Below, piece after piece: positions 8,321 to 16,017 of a DNA stretch of 64,000 bases. The notes beneath the pieces are model-generated. The model ran no database searches. It was given only the letters and a program-made list of their open reading frames with translations, and was not told the DNA's origin. The first letter of the stretch is position 1. Each line of letters opens with the position of its first letter. A program made the translations under genes and the position numbers. Origin of the DNA: Allobaculum mucilyticum (lineage in GTDB: Bacteria > Bacillota_I > Bacilli_A > Erysipelotrichales > Erysipelotrichaceae); contig NZ_CP078089.1 in assembly GCF_022701195.1 (NCBI RefSeq), forward strand, positions 1,674,001-1,738,000, read 5' to 3'.

Positions 8321-9551
8321 AAAATATTTCTGGAATATTCTGCTGATTATTACAGTCACGGTGATCGCGATGTACTTTGCGCTGAGAGACAACTTCTCTC
8401 AGATCATGGCAGCAATCGCCCGTATGAATGTACTGTCTCTGCTTTTTGTTCTGGCCTGGGGCCTGGCTATCAATGTGGCCATTGGTCTTGGCTATCAGAT
8501 TCTGACTCTGCACTATAAAAAGGGTTATACCCTCTGGCAGGGCGTTGTGGTCGCTTTTACCGGAACGTTCTTCGCGGGAATTACGCCTTCATCCACCGGT
8601 GGACAGTTCGGACAGATCTATGTCCTGAAAAAGCAGGGGCTGTCGTATTCGGATGGCGCAAGTCTTCTGTGGGCGGACTTCATCATTTACCAGACGGTCA
8701 TGATGATCTATGTCACAATTCTGTTTGCCCTGCGCTATTCGCACTATGCCAACCTGAATGCCTGGTTCTGGATTGTCTTTGCGGGCTATCTGGTCAACGT
8801 GGTCGTCATTCTCGGCCTGTATACCATGGCTCTGTTTCCGAAGGTCTATATCTGGCTGTCCGGCAAAGTGCCTCCCATTCTGGCAAAGATTCATCTGTGC
8901 AAAGACCCGGCACACCAGTCGCAGGTCTGGATTGAGCAGGTGACGGGTTTTACAACCCAGATCCGCGATCTTTCCCACAACAAGATGATTGTTTTAAAGA
9001 CAGCCGGAGCCAATGTGCTGCGTCTGACGATGTACTACGCACTTCCTTATATTGTCGCGGTGAGTCTTGGCATCCGTCTGCCGATCAGTTCGCTGATTGA
9101 CTGCATGGCTCTTGCCTCGTTTGTGACAATGGCAAACAGCTTTGTTCCGCTGCCCGGTGCATCGGGCGGCACGGAAGTCTTCTTTACGATGCTGTTTTCC
9201 AGCATGCTCGGTCCGCTGACCGGTGCCGTTCTGCTGCTGTGGCGTTTTTCGTCTTACTATATTCCGGTTATTGCCGGTGCTCTGGTGTTCATGGTTTTCA
9301 AGAACCGTCAGAGTGCAAAAGAAGACAGGGAAAAAATCGCCCATGCGGTTTCGCAGACAGAAAAGGAAGAAACAAAAGCCGATGAACTGCAGGCGACTGT
9401 TCAGGCAGATCAGAGTGCAGCAAAGTCGATCGGTACGAGTGCGGCTGGTCAGACACAGATTGAAGAGCACGCAGATGTGCAGATTATGGTGTCTTCAGCC
9501 GACGATCCGACGGATCCGATATCACCAGGGGCGCCCGCCGATTCTCTTTGA
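8307..9551 (+). CDS. LPG-synthase transmembrane-domain (UPF0104/LafC-like) flippase-type membrane protein
   Basis: This encodes 414 residues. The ATG at 8307 lies inside the end of the preceding gene and has AAGGA eight bases upstream. About eight transmembrane segments cover residues 5-335. The stretch TPSSTGGQFGQIYVLKKQG and the late motif FVPLPGASGGTE are signatures of the family related to the MprF N-terminal flippase domain. The final ~85 residues are an unusual acidic, Ala/Gln/Asp-rich cytoplasmic tail. Sandwiched between two lipid glycosyltransferases, it likely moves or supports glycolipid across the membrane, as proposed for LafC. The exact activity is not shown by the sequence. Confidence 0.8.
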   Translation: MRLNKKYFWNILLIITVTVIAMYFALRDNFSQIMAAIARMNVLSLLFVLAWGLAINVAIGLGYQILTLHYKKGYTLWQGVVVAFTGTFFAGITPSSTGGQFGQIYVLKKQGLSYSDGASLLWADFIIYQTVMMIYVTILFALRYSHYANLNAWFWIVFAGYLVNVVVILGLYTMALFPKVYIWLSGKVPPILAKIHLCKDPAHQSQVWIEQVTGFTTQIRDLSHNKMIVLKTAGANVLRLTMYYALPYIVAVSLGIRLPISSLIDCMALASFVTMANSFVPLPGASGGTEVFFTMLFSSMLGPLTGAVLLLWRFSSYYIPVIAGALVFMVFKNRQSAKEDREKIAHAVSQTEKEETKADELQATVQADQSAAKSIGTSAAGQTQIEEHADVQIMVSSADDPTDPISPGAPADSL

Positions 9552-9577
9552 AAACCAATCGGCGGATGCCCTTTTTG
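9530..9577 (+). terminator. Terminator overlapping the 3' end of the flippase-like gene
   Basis: GGGCGCCCGCCGATT pairs with AATCGGCGGATGCCC across the stop codon, followed by TTTTT. The next gene, 9908, is therefore probably read at least partly from its own promoter in 9578-9907; I could not pick a convincing -35/-10 pair there. Confidence 0.7.
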
Positions 9578-9907
9578 TGTTTACCCGCAGAATTGCCGGA
9601 TTTGACGCATGGTCAGTTTTCTGCCATGGTACAGACTGTCCATGCCCCAGGTAAGGGGATTTTCAGAGTTTACCAGCCTGCAGATCCGCAAAACTTCAAT
9701 GTGCCTGCCGGTTTTGTGAAAAAAGCGCGGATCTGCATTTGAAAAACTGTAAACTGTATTTCGGCTGATTCTATAGCCATCCGGACGGTTTTCCCTCTTC
9801 ATGGGATGAGAAACCGCCAGGATGGAGATTCAGCCAGAGCACAGACAGCGGAACGTGCACCTGGTCCTTACGGTGCGGATCCGTACGTCAGGAAAGGAAG
9901 CGAATAT

Positions 9908-11872
9908 ATGAGAATCGGACTGGTTACCGATACCTATCTTCCCGATGTGAACGGGGTAGTCAGCTCGACCGTTACCCTGAAAAATGCTTTTGAGAAGCTT
10001 GGCCATACGGTGTTTGTCATCACCAACCATGCCGGGTCGAGAATCGAATACGAAGACGGAATTCTCCGGCTCCCTGGCTTCCGCCTCAAAAGCCTGTATG
10101 GATACAAAGTCTCGTCGCCCATCAACATGGGTGCGATGAAATATATAGAGGGGATGCACCTGGACATCCTGCATCTGCAGACTAACTTCGGTGTCGGTCT
10201 GTACGGCCAGCATCTGGCTAAGGCACTGGCGATCCCTGTAGTTGATACCTATCACACCATGTATACCGACTACACCCACTACATCAACCCGAGAGGCTAT
10301 GAAGGAATCGAACGGGTTTCTGTAGATGCCATCAAGGCAGCCAGCCGGAAAGTCTGCAACAGCGTCCAGGCAGTTGTTGCTCCTTCGGAAAAAACACGCG
10401 ACGCTCTTCTTGAATATGGAGTGCTCGCGCCGATCTATGTTATCCCGACCGGTCTGGATCTTTCTAAATTTACGGACATAGATCCTGATGATCCAAGACT
10501 TGTCGAAATCCGCAGCCGCGTAAGCAGTGATCCGGATGATGTGATTCTGGTGTTCGTCGGCCGTCTGGCAAAAGAAAAATCTCTTGAAATGCCGATTGAA
10601 GCAGTCGCACGCTCGAAGAATCCCCATATTAAGCTTGCGGTTGTCGGCGACGGACCGGATGCAGGCTACTATCAGAACCTGGTTTCTTCATTGGGGGCAG
10701 AAGACCGTGTAACATTCCTGGGTCTTGCTAAGCCGGAAGATATCGGTGCTTACTACAAAGCCTTTGACGCATTTGTCTCCGCCTCTCTTTCTGAAACGCA
10801 GGGTATGACGTATCTTGAAGCACTCGCAGCGGGCAAGATGATTTTTGGCCGGCGCGATGATGTGCTTGACGGTCTGCTCGATGAAGGAAAAAGCGGATTC
10901 TACTTTGACTCTCCGGATGAACTCAATGAGAAAATCGAAGCGCTCTGCGCAATGAGTGAGGAGCAGAAACAGGAAGCAGCTGCATACTGTTCGAAAAAGA
11001 TCGCTCCGTTTACGTCAGAAAACTTCGCAAGTTCGATGGAGCTGGTTTACCGGCAGGCGATTGAAGACTATTCGCAGACTTTTGAAGTCGAAAAGATTCA
11101 GTTTTCCGGTGACTATGCGCTGCTCAAGCTCTGTCGCGATTCGTCAGATGAGCCGGTCCGGCTTCTGCTTCCGATGGAAGACTTCTTTGATCTGAAGATT
11201 TCTCTGCATACCCGTCTGGATGCCTACATGGTTCGCAGCTATCTCGACCTGCAGGATTTCTACTGGTGTGTCTATAAAGTCAAAAACCGTCTGCACGGCC
11301 GGGATATGACCCGCAAGCAGGTCATTGACTACTGTGTCCTCAAACTCGGTGCTACAGTTGCGGTTGCCACCCAGGCAGCGAATGAACTGGAGACAGCCGG
11401 ACTGATCGATGATGAGAAGTTTGCGAAAGATAAAGCAGATTATTACCAGTCCTGCGGCCTGTCCAGACGACAGGTACAGGAAAAGCTCTATAAAGCGGGA
11501 ATTGAGCGGGAGCTGATCCTGGAGGCCTGTCAGAATCTTTCGGAAGACAAGGAAAGAAGCAATGCGAGCCAGATGGCCCGCCGTCTGGCCAAGTCGATCC
11601 GTACAAAATCCCGCCGCGAGCAGCAGAGAACCATTGTGCAGAAACTGCTCTCCCGCGGTTATTCGGTCGAAGCGGCCCGCGAGGCTGCAGAAGATCTTGT
11701 CTTTGATGAGGACTATGATTCCAATGCACTAAATGCTGCGTTCGCCAAAGCCTGCCGGCTTTATGCCTCCAGACCGCCGGAACAGAAGCGATACAGAATC
11801 CGGACCTACTGCCTGCGACAGGGCTTTGAACGCGAAGACATCGATGCGCTTCTGGAAAGTGAGAATATATGA
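9908..11872 (+). CDS. Fusion: GT4 diacylglycerol glucosyltransferase (BgsB/LafA-like) + RecX domain
   Basis: This encodes 654 residues from the ATG at 9908 (AGGAAAGGAAG upstream). Residues 1-385 form a GT4 enzyme: MRIGLVTDTYLPDVNG start, DTYHTMYTDYTHY, PTGLDLSKF, VFVGRLAKEKS and EX7E (ETQGMTYLE) at about 296-304. This is the pattern of 1,2-diacylglycerol 3-glucosyltransferase, which adds the first glucose in glycolipid anchor synthesis. Residues ~393-654 look like a complete RecX: a beta-strand N-terminal part (VEKIQFSGDYALLKL), then three-helix repeats including ETAGLIDDEKFAKDKADYY and SRRQVQEKLYKAGIE. RecX curbs RecA filaments. No stop or ribosome site separates the halves. The stop overlaps the next start (ATGA). 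Confidence 0.85.
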   Translation: MRIGLVTDTYLPDVNGVVSSTVTLKNAFEKLGHTVFVITNHAGSRIEYEDGILRLPGFRLKSLYGYKVSSPINMGAMKYIEGMHLDILHLQTNFGVGLYGQHLAKALAIPVVDTYHTMYTDYTHYINPRGYEGIERVSVDAIKAASRKVCNSVQAVVAPSEKTRDALLEYGVLAPIYVIPTGLDLSKFTDIDPDDPRLVEIRSRVSSDPDDVILVFVGRLAKEKSLEMPIEAVARSKNPHIKLAVVGDGPDAGYYQNLVSSLGAEDRVTFLGLAKPEDIGAYYKAFDAFVSASLSETQGMTYLEALAAGKMIFGRRDDVLDGLLDEGKSGFYFDSPDELNEKIEALCAMSEEQKQEAAAYCSKKIAPFTSENFASSMELVYRQAIEDYSQTFEVEKIQFSGDYALLKLCRDSSDEPVRLLLPMEDFFDLKISLHTRLDAYMVRSYLDLQDFYWCVYKVKNRLHGRDMTRKQVIDYCVLKLGATVAVATQAANELETAGLIDDEKFAKDKADYYQSCGLSRRQVQEKLYKAGIERELILEACQNLSEDKERSNASQMARRLAKSIRTKSRREQQRTIVQKLLSRGYSVEAAREAAEDLVFDEDYDSNALNAAFAKACRLYASRPPEQKRYRIRTYCLRQGFEREDIDALLESENI

Positions 11873-13242
11873 TTCATGAACTGAACCAGGAAGGGAAAGT
11901 TACCCTTACCTGTCTGATTGCCCGGGCAGAAATCGGCCGTTCCAGCAAGAACGTCCCGTATCTGACCCTTTCGTTGCAGGATAAAAGCGGAACACTCGAT
12001 GCCCGCTACTGGAACCTGAGCGAAGAAGAGGCAAAAGCCTGGAAAGAAGGGCAGGTTGTCGAAGTACAGGGCGATCTCAAACGCTATCGCAATGCATGGC
12101 AGCTGCGCGTCTTTTCTCTGAGCGAAGTTGAAGGGGATGCCGTTGACTATGTGCCAAGCGCGCCTCTTGATACCGAAGAGCTCAAGACAGAAATCTACGG
12201 ACTGATCGCAGAGATCACCAATCCGATCATCCGTGCTGTATCCGAAAAACTGCTGATGGACAACGAGAAGGATTACTTCACCTATCCGGCTGCTGTTCGC
12301 AACCACCACAATTTCCCCGGCGGTCTGGCCTGGCATTCGCTGAGCATGGCCCGTCTGGCAAAAAGCGTGCTGGCACAGTATCCATGGCTCGACTACGATC
12401 TGCTGATTTCCGGCGTACTCCTGCATGATCTTTCCAAAATCGAAGAGTACACAGCCGCTGTTCTTCCCGAGTATTCAGCAGCCGGCAATCTGATCGGCCA
12501 TATTTCCATGGGCAGCGAGCAGATCGACCGTGCCGCTGTTGAACTTGGCGTCAGCCAGAGCGAAGAAGTCATGTTGATGAAACACATGCTTCTTTCTCAT
12601 CATGGAAAGCACGAATACGGCTCTCCGGTTCTGCCGATGATTCCGGAAGCCGAAGCTCTGACCATTCTCGACAACTTGGATTCAAGACTGTTCATGATCC
12701 AGGCGTCCGTCGAACAGGTTGCTCCAGGCTGCTTCGGTCCGCGCAGCTTTGCCCTCGATAACCGCATGTTCTACCGCAAGAGCTGGGACGATGAAAACAA
12801 CCGCCCGGTTCCCTGTAAGCTGGAAGTCAACCCGGAACAGAGAGAAGAAACAGAGCAGAAAACGGAAACAAAACCGGAAGAAACGCCGGACAATAAACCC
12901 TCTGCAAAACAGGCAGATCAGGCCGACCATCCAGTTGAAAAAAGAGCTGATCAGCCCGCTGAAAAGCCTGCAGAAAAAACGGAAGAGAAACCGGCTGAGA
13001 AAACAGAAACAAAGCATGCTGCAGCCCATGAGCCAAAAGCGGAAGGACAGGTAAAAAAAGCAGCTGACCATCATCCAGATCAGCTAAAGAAGCCCGATGA
13101 GGCGCGCCGCCGCAGAAATGATGCAGCGCACTCCACTACAAACCGGAATGACCGTGTACATGATGTCAGAAAAGAGCATGGTTCTTCCCGCTCGAAAGAA
13201 TCCCGCAAAGACGGTTCGCATGAGCGTACCTGGACATTTTAG
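11869..13242 (+). CDS. 3'-5' exoribonuclease YhaM family with long disordered C-terminal tail
   Basis: This encodes 457 residues, coupled to the previous gene by ATGA. Residues 1-90 are an OB-fold (VTLTCLIARAEIGRSSKN, GTLDARYWN). Residues ~120-310 are an HD hydrolase domain with NHHNFPGGLAWHS, GVLLHDLSKIEEY and LLSHHGKHEYGSP supplying metal-binding His/Asp. This is the YhaM/CBF1 architecture, an enzyme that trims RNA 3' ends, normally about 310-325 residues. Here ~140 extra residues rich in Lys, Glu, Pro, Ala and Gln follow (repeats such as EKPAEKTEEKPAEKTE), ending in an Arg/Ser/His-rich stretch. The tail is probably disordered. Confidence 0.85.
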   Translation: MIHELNQEGKVTLTCLIARAEIGRSSKNVPYLTLSLQDKSGTLDARYWNLSEEEAKAWKEGQVVEVQGDLKRYRNAWQLRVFSLSEVEGDAVDYVPSAPLDTEELKTEIYGLIAEITNPIIRAVSEKLLMDNEKDYFTYPAAVRNHHNFPGGLAWHSLSMARLAKSVLAQYPWLDYDLLISGVLLHDLSKIEEYTAAVLPEYSAAGNLIGHISMGSEQIDRAAVELGVSQSEEVMLMKHMLLSHHGKHEYGSPVLPMIPEAEALTILDNLDSRLFMIQASVEQVAPGCFGPRSFALDNRMFYRKSWDDENNRPVPCKLEVNPEQREETEQKTETKPEETPDNKPSAKQADQADHPVEKRADQPAEKPAEKTEEKPAEKTETKHAAAHEPKAEGQVKKAADHHPDQLKKPDEARRRRNDAAHSTTNRNDRVHDVRKEHGSSRSKESRKDGSHERTWTF

Positions 13243-13290
13243 GGTCAGTCTATCTGAAGTAAACGAAGACTAACTATTTTACAGACACAA

Positions 13291-13321
13291 AACAGGAAGT
13301 CCGCGCGGCTTCCTGTTTTTA
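13291..13321 (+). terminator. Rho-independent terminator
   Basis: AACAGGAAG and CTTCCTGTT form a 9-bp stem around TCCGCGCGG, followed by TTTTT. Confidence 0.85.
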
Positions 13322-13501
13322 TAGGTACAGGACGGTCTGTGAACAGGCACAAAGCCGCTCCGGCTTTGATACCCAGAACGAAATCAGAACCAGACTGCAC
13401 TTCAGCAGAACCTGGACATGAACAGAAACAGAACCCCGTCCAGAATGGAAACTGTTTAACAATCCATAAACCATACAGAAAACAGAAAGAAGGTACTGAA
13501 T

Positions 13502-14791
13502 ATGAAAATCGGATTTGTATCCCTTGGATGCTCCAAGAACCTTGTCGACTCCGAAGAAATGATGGGCATGCTCAAAGCTGCCGGTCATATCCTTGTCTCC
13601 GATCCGAGACAGGCAGAAGTCATTATCGTCAACACCTGCGGCTTCATCAACCCGGCCAAAGAAGAGAGCATCAACACCATTTTTGAAATGACCCGCTATG
13701 CCGAAAAAGTCATCGTTACCGGCTGCCTTGCACAGCGCTATGAAGACGTCCTCCGCAAAGAGATTCCGGAGGTTGCAGCCGTCATTCCGATCCGCGATTA
13801 TCCAAAACTGCCCCACATTCTTAAAGACCTGCTTAATCAGGATGAAGAAGTCCCGTATGTAAAGTCTTATCGAACAATCTCGGGCAATCCGTGGAGTGCT
13901 TATATTAAGATCAGCGACGGCTGTTCAAACCACTGCACTTTCTGTGCAATTCCTTTGATCCGTGGGGAACAAAAAAGTAAGCTGATAGCAGAAGTCAGGG
14001 AGGAAGCAGAATTCCTGGCCTCTGCCGGTGTCCGAGAGATCACTCTCATTGCCCAGGACACCACAAAATACGGCCTCGACAATTACGGTCAGCTCATGCT
14101 GGCCAAACTCATCCGCGAACTGGATGACATCGACGGTATTCACTGGATTCGTATCCTGTATATGTATCCGGATGAAATCGAAGATGAACTGCTTGAGGCT
14201 ATGAGATCGAGCAGCAAAGTTGTCCCTTACTTCGATATTCCGATGCAGCACGCTAACAACCGTCTGCTGAAGATGATGAACCGCAGGGGTACGAAAGAAG
14301 ACGTGAAGGCCCTTGTGGCTAAGATCCGGGCAATGTTTCCGGAGGCAGTGCTCAGAACGACCGCGATTGTCGGCTTCCCGTCTGAAACTGAAGAGGACTT
14401 TTCAGAGCTGCTGGATTTTATCAGGGAGGTCCGATGGGACCGGCTTGGAGCGTTCACTTACTCGAAAGAGGAAGACACTCCGGCAAGCAGGCTGCCAATG
14501 GAAGTTGATGAGGCCGTGGCAGCTGAGCGACTGAACCGCCTGATGGAGGTTCAGAAAGAAATCAGTCAGGAAAGCAATTTAAAGAAAATCGGGAAGACGT
14601 ATGAAGTGCTGGTTGAGGAGAAAGAAGCCCTTACCGGACGCTATCGCGGCCGTTCCATTGCGGATGCACCGGATGAAGTCGACGGTCAGGTCATCTTCAC
14701 TTCAGAACTGCCCATTGAACCTGGAACATTCGTTCCGGTTCGCGTTACCGATGCTACTCAATATGATCTGATCGGGATCTATGAGGGATAA
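13502..14791 (+). CDS. rimO: Ribosomal protein uS12 methylthiotransferase RimO
   Basis: This encodes 429 residues with an AAGAAGG site before the ATG. It has the three-part radical-SAM methylthiotransferase layout: an N-terminal UPF0004 domain with Cys in SLGCSKNLVDSE, NTCGF and TGCLAQR (first Fe-S cluster); a radical SAM core with CxxxCxxC (GCSNHCTFC at about 140-148); and a C-terminal TRAM domain (YEVLVEEKEALTGRYRGRS). RimO adds a methylthio group to the conserved Asp of ribosomal protein S12. SLGCSKNLVDSE distinguishes RimO from the tRNA enzyme MiaB. The gene ends 60 bases before the first of three tandem small-protein genes. Confidence 0.95.
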   Translation: MKIGFVSLGCSKNLVDSEEMMGMLKAAGHILVSDPRQAEVIIVNTCGFINPAKEESINTIFEMTRYAEKVIVTGCLAQRYEDVLRKEIPEVAAVIPIRDYPKLPHILKDLLNQDEEVPYVKSYRTISGNPWSAYIKISDGCSNHCTFCAIPLIRGEQKSKLIAEVREEAEFLASAGVREITLIAQDTTKYGLDNYGQLMLAKLIRELDDIDGIHWIRILYMYPDEIEDELLEAMRSSSKVVPYFDIPMQHANNRLLKMMNRRGTKEDVKALVAKIRAMFPEAVLRTTAIVGFPSETEEDFSELLDFIREVRWDRLGAFTYSKEEDTPASRLPMEVDEAVAAERLNRLMEVQKEISQESNLKKIGKTYEVLVEEKEALTGRYRGRSIADAPDEVDGQVIFTSELPIEPGTFVPVRVTDATQYDLIGIYEG

Positions 14792-14851
14792 AATTCCGAC
14801 TGGAAGTATTCGTTGAGAAGCAGCGCAACAAAATCAAGGAGGTTATCTGGT

Positions 14852-15115
14852 ATGACCAAGGAACAATTAGTTAATGCTTTGAAAGAAGCTGTTGGCGGAA
14901 CACCTTATGGCGATATGCTCGTTGATGAAGCAGCTGTTACCTATGACGACAAAGATAAGAAATACGGTCAGGATATGAAAGACCGTCTCGATGAGAGACT
15001 TGGTGTCCTGAAAGCTTACGAACGCATCCACAAAGATGCTGGTGCTGAAGCTAAAGCTACAGCAGAAGCGGAAAAGATCGCTGTCGTTGAAAAAGCACTT
15101 GCTGCTCTGAAATAA
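14852..15115 (+). CDS. Unrecognised small helical protein, copy A1 of a six-member family
   Basis: This encodes 87 residues with a near-perfect AAGGAGG site. It is predicted all-helical and cytosolic, with no signal peptide, Cys or Trp. Pattern: MTKEQLVNALKEAVGG, PYGD, a central YDDKDKKYGQDMKDRLDERLG, then YERIHKD and an Ala/Lys/Glu tail ending EKALAALK. It is ~90% identical by eye to the copy at 15344 and clearly related to those at 15656, 55276, 55862 and 56229. Codons are strongly biased (GCT, CGT, GAA, AAA), which together with the ribosome site suggests high expression. No known family is recognised. It lies 60 bases after rimO with no terminator between. Confidence 0.85.
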   Translation: MTKEQLVNALKEAVGGTPYGDMLVDEAAVTYDDKDKKYGQDMKDRLDERLGVLKAYERIHKDAGAEAKATAEAEKIAVVEKALAALK

Positions 15116-15130
15116 GACACATCTGCATAA

Positions 15131-15328
15131 AACAGGAGTTACCTGTTCCATACCTTGACGGACGGCATAAGCTGCCGTACCGGAAATCTGATCAGACACC
15201 GCTTTGCCGGTCAGCCTGATTCAGTCGCGTTCGACAAACCGCCAGCTATGCTGGCACAGCTTTTGCAGTGCGAATCGAACACGGATTGTCCGGACTTCGC
15301 GTCCGGAACTGTATGAGCTTGGCTCATA
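15131..15328 (+). promoter_or_regulatory. Structured spacer: row of five hairpins before small-protein gene A2
   Basis: Five perfect short hairpins follow one another: AACAGG/CCTGTT (15131-15147), ACGGCA/TGCCGT (15162-15178), GCCAGC/GCTGGC (15241-15255), TCCGGAC/GTCCGGA (15289-15307) and TATGAGC/GCTCATA (15312-15328). The last touches the AAGGAG ribosome site of the gene at 15344. None carries a T run, so these look like mRNA structure or processing elements, not terminators. Confidence 0.55.
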
Positions 15329-15343
15329 AGGAGAATATCCATC

Positions 15344-15607
15344 ATGACAAAAGAAGAACTGGTTGCCGCTCTGAAAGCCGCAGTCGGCGGAACCGCTTAT
15401 GGCGACGCTATCGTTGATGAAGCAGCTGCTACATACGACGACAAAGACAAAAAATACGGACAGGACATGAAAGACCGTCTCGATGAGAAACTTGGTGTCC
15501 TCAAAGCTTACGAGCGCATCCATAAAGATGCTGGCGCAGAAGCTAAAGCAACTGCTGAAGCAGACAAGATTGCTATCGTTGAAAAAGCTCTTGCCGCTCT
15601 GAAATAA
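15344..15607 (+). CDS. Unrecognised small helical protein, copy A2
   Basis: This encodes 87 residues from an AAGGAG site that sits directly after a 7-bp hairpin. The sequence is nearly that of copy A1 (MTKEELVAALKAAVGG, DDKDKKYGQDMKDRLDEKLG, EKALAALK), so the two form a subfamily with the YDDKDKKYGQD centre. The spacer to copy A3 is 48 bases. It is predicted as three helices with the Gly-Gly and Tyr-Gly-Asp between helices 1 and 2. Function unknown. Confidence 0.87.
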   Translation: MTKEELVAALKAAVGGTAYGDAIVDEAAATYDDKDKKYGQDMKDRLDEKLGVLKAYERIHKDAGAEAKATAEADKIAIVEKALAALK

Positions 15608-15625
15608 GTAACATCACACTGAAAA

Positions 15626-15638
15626 GATCATTCTGATC
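15626..15638 (+). promoter_or_regulatory. Small hairpin just before the ribosome site of copy A3
   Basis: GATCA-TTC-TGATC immediately precedes the AGGAG of the gene at 15656. It is placed like the hairpins before the copies at 15344 and 55862. Confidence 0.4.
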
Positions 15639-15655
15639 CAGGAGATAAATACATC

Positions 15656-15916
15656 ATGACTAAAACTGAATTCGAAGCTAAACTGCAGGCTGCTGTAGGC
15701 GGATCCGCTTACGGTGACGAAATCGTCAAAGATCTCGTTGATCATTTCGACGAAACTGGCAAATATGCTCAGACCGCTAAAGATCGTCTCGACGACAGAC
15801 TCGGCTCTCTGAAAGGCTGGGAGAAGAGACACAAAGATGAAGGCGACGCAGCTAAAGCTGAAGAAGAAGCCGCTAAAATCGCCCTTGTTGAAAAAGCTCT
15901 TGCAGCTATCGAATAA
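15656..15916 (+). CDS. Unrecognised small helical protein, copy A3 (HFDETGKYAQ type)
   Basis: This encodes 86 residues with a CAGGAG site. Although it is tandem with A1 and A2, its centre reads HFDETGKYAQTAKDRLDDRLG and GWEKRHKDEGD, so it belongs with the distant minus-strand copies at 55276, 55862 and 56229 rather than with its neighbours. It starts MTKTEFEAKLQAAVGG and ends VEKALAAIE. This split shows that two subfamilies existed before the clusters separated. A strong terminator follows. Confidence 0.87.
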   Translation: MTKTEFEAKLQAAVGGSAYGDEIVKDLVDHFDETGKYAQTAKDRLDDRLGSLKGWEKRHKDEGDAAKAEEEAAKIALVEKALAAIE

Positions 15917-15951
15917 CCAACTCGCTCGCTGTAACTTCTGAGTAAATACCC

Positions 15952-15988
15952 AAAACGGGGCAGGGACCACGTCCCTGCCCCGTTTTCT
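15952..15988 (+). terminator. Strong terminator after the small-protein cluster
   Basis: A perfect 15-bp stem (AAAACGGGGCAGGGA with TCCCTGCCCCGTTTT) and a five-base loop. The A/T arms make it usable on both strands. Confidence 0.9.
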
Positions 15989-16017
15989 TAGAAGAAAGAG
16001 GAAAGGCGGGGATTTGA

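Noticed and set aside
14852-15916. Reading the small-protein clusters as repeats or CRISPR-like array
   Set aside because: Similarity is at protein level with individual ribosome sites and unequal spacers; no short direct repeats with unique spacers exist.
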